A stretch of DNA of 50,678 nucleotides from an uncultured Cocleimonas sp. (GTDB lineage: Bacteria > Pseudomonadota > Gammaproteobacteria > Thiotrichales > Thiotrichaceae), in assembly GCF_947495625.1 (NCBI RefSeq), contig NZ_CANLZW010000034.1:1-50678 (forward strand), written 5' to 3'. Each line of letters begins with the position of its first letter. Position 1 is the first letter of the stretch. The notes beneath the pieces were generated by a model. The model was not told the DNA's origin, made no database searches, and saw only the letters and a program-made list of their open reading frames with translations. Made by a program: the position numbers and the translations under genes. Shown one piece after another: positions 1 through 11,162 of this stretch.

Positions 1-6
1 ACATAC

Positions 7-26
7 TCCTGATATAAAAATCAGGA
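7..26. other. small hairpin at left edge of window
   Basis: TCCTGAT and ATCAGGA form a perfect 7-bp stem around a 6-base loop. No T-tract follows it on either strand, so a terminator role is not supported. Apart from this and the palindromic repeat, I see nothing in the first 158 bases. Confidence 0.3.
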
Positions 27-75
27 ATATCTCATAAGTTATTTGAAATTAACAATTTTTAATGCGTTTGCCCTG

Positions 76-135
76 GGTCACCCCCCTACTTATAGGCACT
101 TTTTAAAAAAAGTGCCTATAAGTAGGGGGGTGACC
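76..135. repeat. dispersed 3'-end repeat, perfect palindromic pair (copies 1a/1b)
   Basis: Two 29-base arms (76-104 and 107-135) are exact reverse complements separated by two bases. Each arm is a full copy of the dispersed repeat: GGTCACCCCCCTACTT, ATA, then GGCACTTTTT. It lies 23 bases beyond the hisD stop. The long stem ends in A/T tracts on both strands, so it could act as a bidirectional terminator. Confidence 0.85.
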
Positions 136-158
136 TAAAATCTAAATGAACTGATTAA

Positions 159-1454
159 TTACTTGATTCGGTACTCAGCAGAACGAGCATGAGCCGTTAA
201 GCCTTCACCATGAGCCAGTGTCGAAGCGATCTTACCCAACTCGGATGCACCATCGGCAGAACAACCAATCAGTGAAGAGCGCTTCTGGAAATCATACACC
301 CCTAAAGGTGATGAGAAACGAGCAGTTCTTGATGTTGGCAGTACGTGATTCGGACCAGCGCAGTAATCACCTAAGGCTTCAGCCGTGTAACGACCCATAA
401 AGATCGCACCAGCGTGCTTGATACGCTTAGCCACTTCTTCTGCATCATCAACAGAAAGCTCTAAATGCTCAGGAGCAATGTAGTTTGCGATTTCGATCGC
501 ATCATCCATATCTTTCGCCTGAATAACCGCACCACGGCCTTGTAATGACGCTTTGATGATCTCGGCTCGTGGCATCTCTTCAATCAACTTGTCGATGCTT
601 TGCATAACGCTTTCGATGAAATCCGCATCCGGTGAAACCAGAATAGATTGTGCATCTTCGTCGTGTTCCGCTTGCGAGAATAAATCCATCGCAATCCAGT
701 CTGGATCTGTCTTACCATCACAAACCACTAAAATCTCAGATGGACCTGCGATCATATCGATGCCTACGGTGCCAAATACCATACGCTTTGCCGTAGCTAC
801 ATAAATATTACCTGGACCAACGATCTTATCAACCTGCGGTACGGTTTCAGTACCATACGCTAATGCAGCAACTGCCTGAGCACCACCAATCGAGAATACA
901 CGATCGACATTGGATATCGCAGCAGCAGCGAATACTAGTTCGTTTACCTCATCATCAGGCGTTGGTACAACCATGATTAACTCAGGTACACCCGCAACTT
1001 TAGCTGGAATCGCATTCATCAATACTGATGAAGGATAAGCGGCTTTACCGCCGGGTACATAGAGACCCACTTTGTCTAATGCAGTAACTTGCTGCCCTAG
1101 CACCGTGCCATCTTCTTCGGTGTAGCTCCATGAATCCATGGTTTGGTGTTCAGCATAGCTTTTGATGCGCGCTGCTGCTTTTTCTAAAGCCGTTCTTTGC
1201 TCTGCAGTAATATTTTCAAGTGCTTCCTGTAAGCGAGATTGTGGAATCTCTAACTCTGCAAATGAGGTTGCCTGCATGCGATCAAATTTATTGGTGTATT
1301 CAATGACTGCTTTATCACCATTGGATTTAACATCAGCCAAGATTCCGTTAACCGTTTCGATAACACTATGATCAGACTCACTATCCCACGCTAGGCGCTT
1401 ATCAAGCTTCTTCCAGAAATCAGTTTCGTTTGTGTTTAATCGTTGGATATCCAT
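159..1454 (-). CDS. hisD: histidinol dehydrogenase
   Basis: This cytosolic zinc enzyme carries out the last two steps of histidine synthesis, oxidising L-histidinol to L-histidine with two NAD+. The 431-residue length is normal for the family. The expected zinc ligands are visible as Q261 and H264 in SQAEHDE, D363 in GDYCAGPNH, and H422 near the C-terminus. The catalytic Glu-His pair is E329-H330 in APEH. It is the last gene of a minus-strand run, after a DAHP synthase and hisG. The other his genes are not in the window. A perfect palindromic repeat follows its stop codon and probably ends the transcript. Confidence 0.97.
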   Translation of the reverse strand: MDIQRLNTNETDFWKKLDKRLAWDSESDHSVIETVNGILADVKSNGDKAVIEYTNKFDRMQATSFAELEIPQSRLQEALENITAEQRTALEKAAARIKSYAEHQTMDSWSYTEEDGTVLGQQVTALDKVGLYVPGGKAAYPSSVLMNAIPAKVAGVPELIMVVPTPDDEVNELVFAAAAISNVDRVFSIGGAQAVAALAYGTETVPQVDKIVGPGNIYVATAKRMVFGTVGIDMIAGPSEILVVCDGKTDPDWIAMDLFSQAEHDEDAQSILVSPDADFIESVMQSIDKLIEEMPRAEIIKASLQGRGAVIQAKDMDDAIEIANYIAPEHLELSVDDAEEVAKRIKHAGAIFMGRYTAEALGDYCAGPNHVLPTSRTARFSSPLGVYDFQKRSSLIGCSADGASELGKIASTLAHGEGLTAHARSAEYRIK

Positions 1455-1491
1455 AATATTTCTTCTGTTTAATACGTTTCAGTATGTGTTT

Positions 1492-2571
1492 TTACTGATT
1501 CAAGGTACGACGTTTCGCAACAGCTTCTGCTAACTCACGCAATACTGTCTCAGTTGTTTCCCAATTAATACACGCATCTGTGATGCTTTGTCCATAGGTT
1601 AAATCATCGAGGTTTTTGCCTTCGCCATTCTGATTTCCTTCAACCAAATGACTTTCGATCATGACACCGCAGATTCCATGCTCTCCACGAGCAATTTGTC
1701 CGGCGATATTATGCGCAACCTTCGGCTGATTTTTGAAGTCTTTATTGCTGTTAGCATGACTAAAATCAACCATGAGTTTTTTACTCAGACCTGCTTTCTC
1801 GAGTTGTTCTAATGCTTCAGACACACTTACTTCGTCGTAGTTCGGTCTACGACCGCCGCGTAAAATGATATGACAATCATTATTACCTTTTGTGGTAAAA
1901 ATCGCAGAATGACCAGCTTTAGTCAAAGACATGAAGTGATGAGAATGCGAAGCTGATTTAATCGCATTAATAGCAATATCTAAATTACCGTAGGTGCCAT
2001 TTTTAAAACCGATTGGACAGGACATGCCAGACGCTAATTCACGATGACCTTGTGATTCCGTGGTACGTGCACCAATAGCGCCCCAAGAGATCAAATCTGC
2101 GACATATTGCGGCGAGATTAAATCCAGGTATTCTGTCGCTGTTGGCATTCCCTGCTCTGCCAGGTCTTTCAATAAGCTTCGCGCTACACGTAAACCTTTA
2201 TTGATATTAAATTTACCCGTTAAATCAGGATCGTTGATCAATCCTTTCCAACCCACACTGGTTCGAGGCTTCTCAAAATAAACGCGCATCACAATGTGTA
2301 AATCATCGCTTAATTCTTCGCGCATTTTTGCCAGACGCGCAGCATATTCCAAGGCCGCTTTAGGGTCATGAATAGAACATGGGCCAACCACTACCAGCAC
2401 ACGATCATCTTTATCATGCAAGATATCATGAATCATATTACGCGCGGTAAAGACTGTTTCTGCCGCTTTATCTGATAGAGGATAATCCTCTAATAAAGTA
2501 GCTGGAGAATGTACTTCTGTTTCGCCCATAATACGTAAATCGTCTGTTTGGTATTTAGTTTCTGTACTCAT
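1492..2571 (-). CDS. aroG: 3-deoxy-7-phosphoheptulonate synthase (DAHP synthase, type I)
   Basis: This enzyme condenses phosphoenolpyruvate and erythrose 4-phosphate to DAHP, the first step of the shikimate pathway. The 359 residues match the AroF/AroG/AroH class in length. Family signatures include VVGPCSIHD near residue 62, KPRTSVGWKG near 100, RGGRRPNYDE near 240 and DFSHANS near 270. Which feedback-regulated isozyme it represents cannot be fixed by eye, so the symbol is provisional. It sits between hisG and hisD on the same strand, an unusual place for an aro gene. The 110-base gap to hisG and the 37-base gap to hisD leave room for its own promoter and for read-through. Confidence 0.93.
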   Translation of the reverse strand: MSTETKYQTDDLRIMGETEVHSPATLLEDYPLSDKAAETVFTARNMIHDILHDKDDRVLVVVGPCSIHDPKAALEYAARLAKMREELSDDLHIVMRVYFEKPRTSVGWKGLINDPDLTGKFNINKGLRVARSLLKDLAEQGMPTATEYLDLISPQYVADLISWGAIGARTTESQGHRELASGMSCPIGFKNGTYGNLDIAINAIKSASHSHHFMSLTKAGHSAIFTTKGNNDCHIILRGGRRPNYDEVSVSEALEQLEKAGLSKKLMVDFSHANSNKDFKNQPKVAHNIAGQIARGEHGICGVMIESHLVEGNQNGEGKNLDDLTYGQSITDACINWETTETVLRELAEAVAKRRTLNQ

Positions 2572-2681
2572 AGAGATAGTTTCGCTTAAGTAATTTGTAT
2601 GTGTGTAGTTCTGTATTCTTTGTGTATTTTTTCAATAACGCTTGGCTTGTCTAAGATTCAAAGGTTATTTTCGTAACAATT

Positions 2682-3311
2682 TTAATTAACCGCTTGTTTA
2701 AGCTGATCAAGTAATGTGCTTAATCTTTGGTGTTTGGTTTTCATAGACGCCGTATTAACGACTATTCGAGAGCTAATATCAGCCATGTGCTCCAACGGCA
2801 CTAAACCGTTAGCTTTTAATGTATTACCGGTATCAACCACATCCACGATAATATCTGCAAGACCAACGATTGGAGCGAGCTCCATAGAACCATAAAGTTT
2901 GATCAATTCGATTTGACGACCTTGTTCAGCAAAATAATTACGTGTGCAATTCACAAATTTAGTCGCTACTTTTAATTGTCCTTCAGGTAACGGTTTGTCA
3001 GCGAAACCCGCAGTCATCAATTTACAACGCGCGATTTTTAAATCGAGCATTTCATATAATCCTTCACCACCGTGTTCCATTAACACGTCTTTACCTGTTA
3101 CACCTAAATCAGCGGCACCGTACTGTACATAAACAGGTACATCGGTCGCTCTGATAATGACTAACTTCACATCATCATGATTGGTATCTAAAATTAGCTT
3201 CCGACTAGTTTCAGGATCATCCAGTGCTTGTATACCAGCGGCTTCTAAAAGAGGCATAGTCTCTTTAAAGATACGGCCTTTGGATAGTGCTATTGTTAAG
3301 GTTTCTTTCAT
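2682..3311 (-). CDS. hisG: ATP phosphoribosyltransferase, short form
   Basis: HisG makes phosphoribosyl-ATP from ATP and PRPP, the first committed step of histidine synthesis. At 209 residues it is the short form, which lacks the C-terminal regulatory domain. In known systems the short form needs the HisRS-like partner HisZ for activity, and no hisZ lies in this window. The N-terminal [10 protein letters not shown], the [11 protein letters not shown] motif and the PRPP-loop region [11 protein letters not shown] are present. It follows murA on the minus strand with a 38-base gap, consistent with co-transcription. Confidence 0.95.
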   Translation of the reverse strand: MKETLTIALSKGRIFKETMPLLEAAGIQALDDPETSRKLILDTNHDDVKLVIIRATDVPVYVQYGAADLGVTGKDVLMEHGGEGLYEMLDLKIARCKLMTAGFADKPLPEGQLKVATKFVNCTRNYFAEQGRQIELIKLYGSMELAPIVGLADIIVDVVDTGNTLKANGLVPLEHMADISSRIVVNTASMKTKHQRLSTLLDQLKQAVN

Positions 3312-3349
3312 AAGATGAATTATATCTATCTAAATTTAAATAAAGGTTA

Positions 3350-4645
<1,296 letters not shown>

Positions 4646-4753
4646 TTATGATGATTAAATGCACCTTTAATACACGATTAATGCGTTAAAAACCTTTATT
4701 AAACGTTGGTATTTTGAATTTTAACTATTGCGGACAAACGTTAAGGCTTTTTG

Positions 4754-5101
4754 CTAAGAAATATTGTACGGAAGTACGTTTTTTAGACGGTAGGTTTCGA
4801 CCAAAGACTTGGCCTGATCTGGGAGGTTGGTGATTGAGAATTGCTTGTTATTCTGGTCACAGGCTCTTTTCCATTCGACCAATAAAGCGATACCCGCACT
4901 ATCGATTCGAGTAACTTCGGAACAATCAAAATTGAATGTTGCATCAGCCGTTTTGAACTGGGTTTTCATCAAGGCCATACTTTTTTCAAGCAACGAAGAA
5001 GCACTTGAGTAAACAAGTGCTCCCGTTATTTTAAACCCATCGCTACTAACGACTATTTCTGAAGCTTTACTATTGGTGGGTTCATTATTTAGATTATTCA
5101 C
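4754..5101 (-). CDS. mlaB: MlaB, STAS-domain subunit of the Mla lipid transporter
   Basis: This small cytosolic STAS-domain protein of 115 residues binds the MlaF ATPase and stabilises the inner-membrane MlaFEDB complex in known systems. The STAS signature DCSEVTRIDSAGIALLVEW lies near residues 60-78, with the conserved Asp-Ser-Ala-Gly. The start is a GTG. It is the last gene of mlaFEDCB, 48 bases after mlaC. Sequence outside the STAS core is poorly conserved, so the assignment rests partly on gene order. Confidence 0.88.
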   Translation of the reverse strand: MNNLNNEPTNSKASEIVVSSDGFKITGALVYSSASSLLEKSMALMKTQFKTADATFNFDCSEVTRIDSAGIALLVEWKRACDQNNKQFSITNLPDQAKSLVETYRLKNVLPYNIS

Positions 5102-5149
5102 AGCGTTTTCACTTAGGGTTAGTCATAAATTAACTACTAATATCAGCTA

Positions 5150-5779
5150 TTAACTGCCACTTTTTTCAATTCTTGTAATTAATGATTCCAAACCACTTGT
5201 ACTCGCTTCACGGGTAAAGTTAGTACGAAAGTTGGTGATTAGGTTAATTCCTGCAATCTCTACGTTATAAGCTTTCCAGACTCCGCCGACATTACGAACA
5301 CTGTAATCCGCTTTAATCGGTGCCGCACCTTTTGGAGTCACTACTGTCCGAACAAGTACGTAACCAGGCTTACTATTTGGTACAGAATTTACACCTTTAA
5401 TATTCGCTCCCTTATATTTAAGCATCGACTTTGCGTAGCTTTTAACTAACATTTCACGAAATGCATTGATAAAACGTTGACGTTGTTGAGGTGTCGCTGT
5501 TCTCCAGTGTTGACCCAATGTCAATTTAGACATTGCATCAAAATCAATTAGTGGCAATATTTCTCTTCTGACCATGGCATTTAATGCATTGATATCAGTG
5601 CTATATTGAGCTTCGTTTTTCTCAAGTAAATTAACGACACTACTTGTAACATCTACCACTTTCTTCTCAGCAACATCAACATCACTCGCCCAAACTGACG
5701 TTGTAAAAGTTACAAGCATTAGCAAAAAGGCCATTTTTTTAGTATGCGCCATAAGCTGCTTAGCGATTGAATTAATCAT
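5150..5779 (-). CDS. mlaC: MlaC, periplasmic phospholipid-binding protein
   Basis: MlaC carries phospholipid across the periplasm between the outer-membrane MlaA complex and inner-membrane MlaFEDB. The 209-residue product starts with a basic region and a hydrophobic stretch ending at about VWA-S (residue 32), a typical signal peptide. The mature part shows family features: IDFDAMSKLTLGQHWRTATP, then a C-terminal region with GVWKAYNVEIAGINLI. An AGGAAAG ribosome site sits just before the ATG at 5779, which supports this start. It lies between mlaD and mlaB. Confidence 0.94.
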   Translation of the reverse strand: MINSIAKQLMAHTKKMAFLLMLVTFTTSVWASDVDVAEKKVVDVTSSVVNLLEKNEAQYSTDINALNAMVRREILPLIDFDAMSKLTLGQHWRTATPQQRQRFINAFREMLVKSYAKSMLKYKGANIKGVNSVPNSKPGYVLVRTVVTPKGAAPIKADYSVRNVGGVWKAYNVEIAGINLITNFRTNFTREASTSGLESLITRIEKSGS

Positions 5780-5879
5780 TAAATCTTTCCTATTTAAATT
5801 AGATACTTATTAGTTTCTTTATAGAGACTAAAGTTCATCAATTATTCTTTTGGTTACAAAAAGTTACATATACTTACAA

Positions 5880-6341
5880 TTATTTGGTTGTAAGGCTAAC
5901 CAGTACTTTTCCTATTATTTCTTCCAATACTACGGCTGATTGAGTCAACTGGATCACACTGCCTTCTTTTAATGATACTTCTTCAGCGCCAGGTTCTAAT
6001 GAAACGTATTGCTCACCGAGTAACCCCGCAGTGTAAATACTCGCCTGTGTATCTTCTGGCAAGTAATCGTATTGAGGATCAATCGCCATGACTACCGTCG
6101 CTCTAAATGATTTTTTATCATAAAAAATCTCAGTCACTCGACCGACAGTTACGCCCGACAAAGTAACCTTTGCTTTAGTTTTTAGGCCTCCAACATTACC
6201 GAACTTTGCAGTAACGTTAAAACCTTTATCAGCGCTAAAACTGGATATGTTACTAACATTCATTGCTAATGCAAAAAGTGCCAGCACACCTAGTACGAAT
6301 AAAGCACCTACTGTAATTTCAGCTGTTCTTGAAGAACCCAT
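5880..6341 (-). CDS. mlaD: MlaD, MCE-domain substrate-binding subunit
   Basis: This single-pass inner-membrane protein has a periplasmic MCE domain that forms a hexameric ring around the lipid path. One hydrophobic segment spans about residues 9-28. The MCE domain follows, with FGNVGGLKTKAKVTLSGVTVGRV and TAGLLGEQYVSLEPG. I place the start at the ATG at 6341 (153 residues), because an ATAGG ribosome site lies 7 bases before it. A TTG at 6356 would add five residues but lies upstream of that site. The C-terminus is short compared with E. coli MlaD. Confidence 0.93.
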   Translation of the reverse strand: MGSSRTAEITVGALFVLGVLALFALAMNVSNISSFSADKGFNVTAKFGNVGGLKTKAKVTLSGVTVGRVTEIFYDKKSFRATVVMAIDPQYDYLPEDTQASIYTAGLLGEQYVSLEPGAEEVSLKEGSVIQLTQSAVVLEEIIGKVLVSLTTK

Positions 6342-6367
6342 AATAAAACCTATCAATAATTATTTTT

Positions 6368-7150
6368 TTAAAAGTTTGAAAACATTAACGCAGTAAGAAT
6401 AAAATCGAGCGCCAATACTGCCAATGCCGAATAAACGACGGAATTAGTCGTCGCTCTGCTGACTCCTTCAGAAGTTGGCATCGCATTATATCCCTGGAAT
6501 ACGGCAATCCAGGTGACAACAAACGCAAACACCACACTCTTGATGATTCCGTTAACGATATCGTGTCTAAATTCAACCTTACTCTGCATTTGTGACCAGA
6601 AAGAGCCATCATCTACGCCTAACCAAACACTACCTACCAGATAACCCGAATAGATTCCGATAGCCATAAATATTATAGTTAAAATAGGTAGCGTAATTAA
6701 GCCTGCAAAAAAACGTGGAGCAATAATTCTTCGAACTGGGTCAACTGCCATCATTTCCATACTGGCGAGTTGTTCAGTGGCTTTCATTAAACCAATTTCT
6801 GCAGTTAACGCTGAGCCGGCACGACCTGAGAATAATAAAGCACTTAACACCGGCCCTAATTCTCGAATCAAAGATAACGATACTAGTAGCCCGAGTGACT
6901 CTTCCGCGCCAAAGTCTACCAGTGTTATATAACCTAAAAGACTCATTACCATTCCTACGAATATCGCAGAAAAAATAATGATAAGCATCGATAGTACGCC
7001 AACCGAATAGAGCTCACGCACAAACACTTTAGGTCTGAGTAGAACGTCTTTTAAACCCAACAAAACATTGAATAAAAATAGCGTAGCTTTCCCAAGATTA
7101 GAAAGCGTATCGATAATATGTGCGCCAGTTGTTTGCAAAAAATTCAGCAT
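6368..7150 (-). CDS. mlaE: MlaE, permease of the Mla ABC transporter
   Basis: This integral inner-membrane permease of phospholipid transport has 260 residues and several strong hydrophobic stretches. The conserved MlaE core includes [27 protein letters not shown], followed by [13 protein letters not shown]. The last segment, [15 protein letters not shown], is typical of the family. Its ATG overlaps the mlaF stop as TGATG, indicating translational coupling. It pairs with MlaF as the membrane half of the transporter. Confidence 0.96.
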   Translation of the reverse strand: MLNFLQTTGAHIIDTLSNLGKATLFLFNVLLGLKDVLLRPKVFVRELYSVGVLSMLIIIFSAIFVGMVMSLLGYITLVDFGAEESLGLLVSLSLIRELGPVLSALLFSGRAGSALTAEIGLMKATEQLASMEMMAVDPVRRIIAPRFFAGLITLPILTIIFMAIGIYSGYLVGSVWLGVDDGSFWSQMQSKVEFRHDIVNGIIKSVVFAFVVTWIAVFQGYNAMPTSEGVSRATTNSVVYSALAVLALDFILTALMFSNF

Positions 7151-7956
7151 CAGATATCACCATCCAGCAAATCTTGCGTGTAATCACCCGCAGGATAATG
7201 AAATGGCATTGGTCCATCAGGTTTACCATTCACAAATTGTTGTACAAATTCAGAATCTGAATTCATTAATTCTTCAGGAGAACCCGCTGCAACGATTATA
7301 CCTTCTGACAAGATACACACATGATCAGCAATTGAAAAAGTTTCGCGAATATCATGCGACACAATGACACTGGTAAGCCCCAGCGACTCGTTCAGTTCTT
7401 TAATCAAAGTAACAATCGTTCCGAGGGTAACAGGATCTAGCCCGGTAAAAGGTTCGTCATACATCATGAGTAATGGATCTAAAACGATAGCTCTAGCCAG
7501 TGCAACTCGACGTTTCATACCACCAGATAGTTCTGAAGGCATTAAATCTCTGGCACCACGCAATCCTACTAACTCGAGTTTCATCAGAACGATGTCGCGT
7601 ATCATTGATTCGGTAAAATCATAATGCTCGCGAATCGGAAACGCGATATTCTCGAACACGCTTAAATCCGTAAGTAAAGCACCGGACTGAAACAACATAC
7701 CCATGCGTCTGCGCGCTTTGTATAGTTTTTCTCTATTCAATTTTGGAATTTCTTCGCCAGCTACTTGTACGCTGCCGCTACTAGGTCGTAACTGTCCACC
7801 AATCAAGCGCAACAATGTTGTTTTGCCTGTACCACTAGGTCCCATAATTGCGGTAATTTTACCTTCTGGAATTTCTAGACTGACACCCGTATATATTTCA
7901 CGTCTTGGGTTCCATGAAAAATGTACATCTCGGATACTAACTAACGAATCTGACAC
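7150..7956 (-). CDS. mlaF: MlaF, ATPase of the Mla ABC transporter
   Basis: This cytosolic ABC ATPase powers phospholipid movement through MlaE and MlaD. All nucleotide-binding motifs are present in 268 residues: Walker [12 protein letters not shown] near residue 39, the signature LSGGMKRR near 143, Walker [10 protein letters not shown], and the switch histidine in VSHD. It is the first gene of the mlaFEDCB-murA run. Its promoter should therefore lie in the roughly 320-base gap to its right. Confidence 0.96.
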   Translation of the reverse strand: MSDSLVSIRDVHFSWNPRREIYTGVSLEIPEGKITAIMGPSGTGKTTLLRLIGGQLRPSSGSVQVAGEEIPKLNREKLYKARRRMGMLFQSGALLTDLSVFENIAFPIREHYDFTESMIRDIVLMKLELVGLRGARDLMPSELSGGMKRRVALARAIVLDPLLMMYDEPFTGLDPVTLGTIVTLIKELNESLGLTSVIVSHDIRETFSIADHVCILSEGIIVAAGSPEELMNSDSEFVQQFVNGKPDGPMPFHYPAGDYTQDLLDGDI

Positions 7957-8274
7957 TGTATTTTGCCTGTGTTTTCCTGTTTATACTGATGGGTTTTATT
8001 GATACAAAAAGCTACATAAACAACTATTTATATAGCGATATAAAATTTTTCGTGAATGATACGGATGTTTGGTCGTATTTACCAGTAAGCCTGTGATAAT
8101 TATGATATTAGGTATGGAAGAATTGATTTAACACACCGCCCTACTTTTAGAGGGTTTTTTTCATACTTTATTTATCTAAATATCTATAGAAATGACATTG
8201 AAAGTTTACATTTACAGAGTCTGTATATTATCGAAAGCGCTTAAAAATCAATCATCTTATTTTAAAAACTTCTT
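7957..8274. other. intergenic region before mlaF
   Basis: About 320 AT-rich bases separate the minus-strand phosphoribosyltransferase from mlaF. It contains a degenerate copy of the dispersed repeat near 8131-8161 and should hold the mlaF promoter. I see no convincing open frame or RNA gene in it. Confidence 0.5.
8131..8161 (+). repeat. degenerate copy of the dispersed 3'-end repeat
   Basis: ACACCGCCCTACTTTTAG followed by AGGG and a run of seven T resembles the consensus, but the C-run is interrupted and GGCAC is lost. CCCT and AGGG can form a 4-bp stem before the T-run, so a weak plus-strand terminator is possible. The flanking genes are both on the minus strand, unlike at most copies. Confidence 0.45.
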
Positions 8275-8832
8275 CTAAGCTCTATTTGTTAAAATCTCTT
8301 TAACACCGGGTTTGTTTTCAAAGATTTCTTCTTCTGTTAAACCTTGTAACTCGTGCGGAAACACCAACCACTTATCTGTCTCATACAAATAATAATCCGG
8401 AACTCTTTCCGTTTTATTATTATTTGGCTTATACCAAGGTGTAGCGATACGAATATCTTTGGGAGTATTACGTCTGGACTTGATCAGTAATGTATCGACA
8501 ATTGCCTGAATACTACTACCAGAATCAAATACATCATCGACGAGTAGCAGCTGATCTTCATAGTTTATGTTCTGAATAATATAATCCAATCCGTGCACCT
8601 TGACCTTTTTGTGCTGTTTGCCGATACCATAGTAAGAAGAAGTACGAATCGCAATATGATCAGACGGTGATCCTAAATACTCAAGAATCTCCTGAACAGA
8701 AATCCCCACAGGCGTTCCACCGCGCCAAACACCTACGATAAAGTCTGGTCTAAAACCACTATCGTAGATTTTGGCACCTAATTTATAGGAATCCAGTAAT
8801 AGTTCATCGGCGGAAATGTAATATTTACTCAT
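8275..8832 (-). CDS. phosphoribosyltransferase-family protein (hypoxanthine PRTase-like)
   Basis: The protein has 185 residues with a type I phosphoribosyltransferase fold. The PRPP-binding loop is LLLVDDVFDSGSS near residues 95-107, and an early GVWRGGTPVG loop is also typical. It most resembles the hypoxanthine phosphoribosyltransferase-like group (COG2236), suggesting purine salvage: base + PRPP to nucleotide. The precise base cannot be read from the sequence. It stands alone between pgpA and the mla operon, with sizeable gaps on both sides. Confidence 0.8.
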   Translation of the reverse strand: MSKYYISADELLLDSYKLGAKIYDSGFRPDFIVGVWRGGTPVGISVQEILEYLGSPSDHIAIRTSSYYGIGKQHKKVKVHGLDYIIQNINYEDQLLLVDDVFDSGSSIQAIVDTLLIKSRRNTPKDIRIATPWYKPNNNKTERVPDYYLYETDKWLVFPHELQGLTEEEIFENKPGVKEILTNRA

Positions 8833-8981
8833 AGAGAAATTGCTCGTCTTTGGCGTTAGATGCTATGACACATAAAAATGACATAACGAATTAGAGTCAA
8901 AATAAGTTTTATAAAAGGGGGATAATAAAATAAGGCAATCTAAATAGCGATAAATTGACGGAGATTAAGCAATTAACTGGC

Positions 8982-9488
8982 TTAACCAGAGATAACCATC
9001 AGGTAATGTATTAATTGAAGACAAACCAACGCATAAACCCCAGCGACAATATCATCGACCATAATACCCAAACCGCCTTCAACTTTTTTGTCTAAGATCG
9101 AAATAGGCCAGGGTTTCCAGATATCAAACAGACGGAATAAAGCAAAACCGATAATTACCCATAGCCATCCAGCGGGTGCTGCGATCATCGTTACAAAAAA
9201 ACCTGCAAACTCATCCCACACAATACCTGAATGATCATGCACACCGAGTAATTCTGAAGACTTATCACAGATCCAGATACCGACAATGCAAACAACTGCC
9301 AGAATCCCTAAATAGATGGGTAGTGATTGGGTTTGGATTATTAAATAAAGCGGTATCGCCATCAGCGTACCAAAAGTCCCTGGGGCAAAAGGCGCTAAAC
9401 CACTACCAAAACCAAATGCTAAGAAATGTACGGGGTTGGTCATCACCTTGCGATTAAGGTCAGGTATTTTGGGATTCTTACTAGTCAT
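8982..9488 (-). CDS. pgpA: phosphatidylglycerophosphatase A
   Basis: PgpA is an inner-membrane phosphatase that removes phosphate from phosphatidylglycerophosphate to give phosphatidylglycerol. The 168 residues match the family. Signatures are FGSGLAPFAPGTFGTL near residue 27, then GIVWDEFAGFFV and the acidic GIMVDDIVAGVYA near the C-terminus, with several hydrophobic segments. It is last in the nusB-thiL-pgpA chain, 9 bases after thiL, as in many gammaproteobacteria. Confidence 0.95.
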   Translation of the reverse strand: MTSKNPKIPDLNRKVMTNPVHFLAFGFGSGLAPFAPGTFGTLMAIPLYLIIQTQSLPIYLGILAVVCIVGIWICDKSSELLGVHDHSGIVWDEFAGFFVTMIAAPAGWLWVIIGFALFRLFDIWKPWPISILDKKVEGGLGIMVDDIVAGVYALVCLQLIHYLMVISG

Positions 9489-9497
9489 TATTTCGCT

Positions 9498-10532
9498 TTA
9501 ATCTCTGCTGTTTTCGTCACGGATATCATCATTAAAATGGTTGTATCCATTTCCACGTAAATTCATACCATTGGGATCTAGAATAACACCTATTTCCTGC
9601 TTTTCACTTTTAGGTTGAGAAATGACTTCACCAATCATGGTTATATGAGTAGTTAATTTTTCAGACACTGCTTGCATAAAGGCTTCGCATTTGTAACTCG
9701 GCACAGTGAAAAGCAATTCATAATCATCGCCACCATTTAAAGCGTATTGAATCGCTTTATCTTTCGGTAGCTTTTTTAAACTATCAGATAAAGGAAATTC
9801 AGAAGGATTTATAACAGCAGATACTTGTGATTTTTTTAAGATATGACCCAAATCTTGTAACAAGCCATCAGAGACGTCAATGCAGGAGGTGGCGTATTGT
9901 TTAATCACTTCGCTTTCTTCAAGTCTTGGAGTTGGATAATTCAGTCTTGCTTCACAGATGGCTTTATCTTCACTTGCAAATTCGACGCCTTCACTAGCTA
10001 AGTCACCTTGAATTGAAGCTAATCCAACAGCTGCATCTCCAGGCGTTCCTGTGACAAATATCTTATCATCTGGTTTTGCACCACTACGTAGTAATGATAG
10101 ATTATTTTCTACCGTACCCATGACCTGAATACTGATTGCAAGTGGACCACGGGTAGTATCACCACCGACCAAACTCACTGAGGTTTCATTCGCCAGTTTT
10201 TTAAGGCCAGAACTGAAAGCTTTTAACCATGCATGATCTGTACCAGGAAGCGTTAGCGCCAGAGTAAACCATTTGGCTTTTGCACCCATCGCTGCCAAAT
10301 CGCTCAGATTAACAGCTAGTGCTTTATGCCCAACCGCTTCAGCAGGTGTATTTTCAGGAAAATGTACACCCGATATGAGTGTATCGATGGAGGTTACTAA
10401 TTGCTGATTGGGTTCTAATTGAAGTACAGCGGCATCATCGCCAATACCTGTTACAACACCGTTTTTATCGCCAGTAGGATCTGAATCATTATCCCAACGG
10501 AAATAGGTTTCTATAAGATCAAACTCACCCAA
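9498..10532 (-). CDS. thiL: thiamine-monophosphate kinase
   Basis: ThiL phosphorylates thiamine monophosphate to the active cofactor thiamine pyrophosphate, which Xsc in this window needs. The protein has 344 residues of the AIRS/PurM-like fold. The opening GEFDLIETYF, then GIGDDAAVL, SVSLVGGDTTRG and DVSDGLLQDLGH are family motifs, and NGGDDYELLFT lies in the C-terminal half. The start is a TTG at 10532, three bases after the nusB stop. The AGGAAAG ribosome site lies inside the end of nusB, which implies coupled translation. Confidence 0.95.
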   Translation of the reverse strand: MGEFDLIETYFRWDNDSDPTGDKNGVVTGIGDDAAVLQLEPNQQLVTSIDTLISGVHFPENTPAEAVGHKALAVNLSDLAAMGAKAKWFTLALTLPGTDHAWLKAFSSGLKKLANETSVSLVGGDTTRGPLAISIQVMGTVENNLSLLRSGAKPDDKIFVTGTPGDAAVGLASIQGDLASEGVEFASEDKAICEARLNYPTPRLEESEVIKQYATSCIDVSDGLLQDLGHILKKSQVSAVINPSEFPLSDSLKKLPKDKAIQYALNGGDDYELLFTVPSYKCEAFMQAVSEKLTTHITMIGEVISQPKSEKQEIGVILDPNGMNLRGNGYNHFNDDIRDENSRD

Positions 10533-10535
10533 GGA

Positions 10536-10988
10536 TTAACTTTCCTGTTGGCGAAGTTTGTTTCCCAGCTTATCCAAAACACCATTGATAAATTTATGTG
10601 CCTGATCTGCACCAAATTTTTTGGTTAAGTTAACTGACTCGTTAACTACTACTTTGAAAGGCACTTCTGGATGATTTAGTAATTCACAGGTCGCTATACG
10701 TAATGCGGCTCTTTCGATTTGATCGAGGTGATCTGCTTCTCTATCGAGAAAAGGACGAAACTCTGAATCTAGTTTTTCATTGTTTTCGATGGTGAATTTA
10801 ACCAATGATTGAAAATATGCCATATCTGCTTTGCGCATGTCTTTTGATAGGTCTTTATCTTCCTGTAAGCCCAGATAAATATCTTCATACGAATTCTGAG
10901 TCATCTGCCATTGATAAACAGCGATTAGGGCTAATTTCCGTGCTACACGACGCTCGGAAATATATTGGTTTTTCTTATCAACAGGCAT
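10536..10988 (-). CDS. nusB: transcription antitermination protein NusB
   Basis: NusB is a small all-helical RNA-binding protein that joins NusE (S10) on boxA RNA for rRNA antitermination. It has 150 residues. The N-terminal RRVARKLALIAVYQWQM and the C-terminal VVNESVNLTKKFGADQAHKFINGVLDKL are highly characteristic. It lies between ribH and thiL on the minus strand, the standard gammaproteobacterial order. The 174-base gap to ribH leaves room for a separate promoter. Confidence 0.96.
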   Translation of the reverse strand: MPVDKKNQYISERRVARKLALIAVYQWQMTQNSYEDIYLGLQEDKDLSKDMRKADMAYFQSLVKFTIENNEKLDSEFRPFLDREADHLDQIERAALRIATCELLNHPEVPFKVVVNESVNLTKKFGADQAHKFINGVLDKLGNKLRQQES

Positions 10989-11162
10989 TATTACGACTTC
11001 ATTTAAATTTTAAAAGAACATATCAAAGTAAAATTAAATAATACTTTGATTACAACAGAACATATTACAACAGAACTTGGCTTTCTAGATTAACTAAGCT
11101 TTCTAAACTTTAGAGAGAGACTAGTCTTTTACTGGATAAGCTTTAACTGGATCTAGCCAGAT

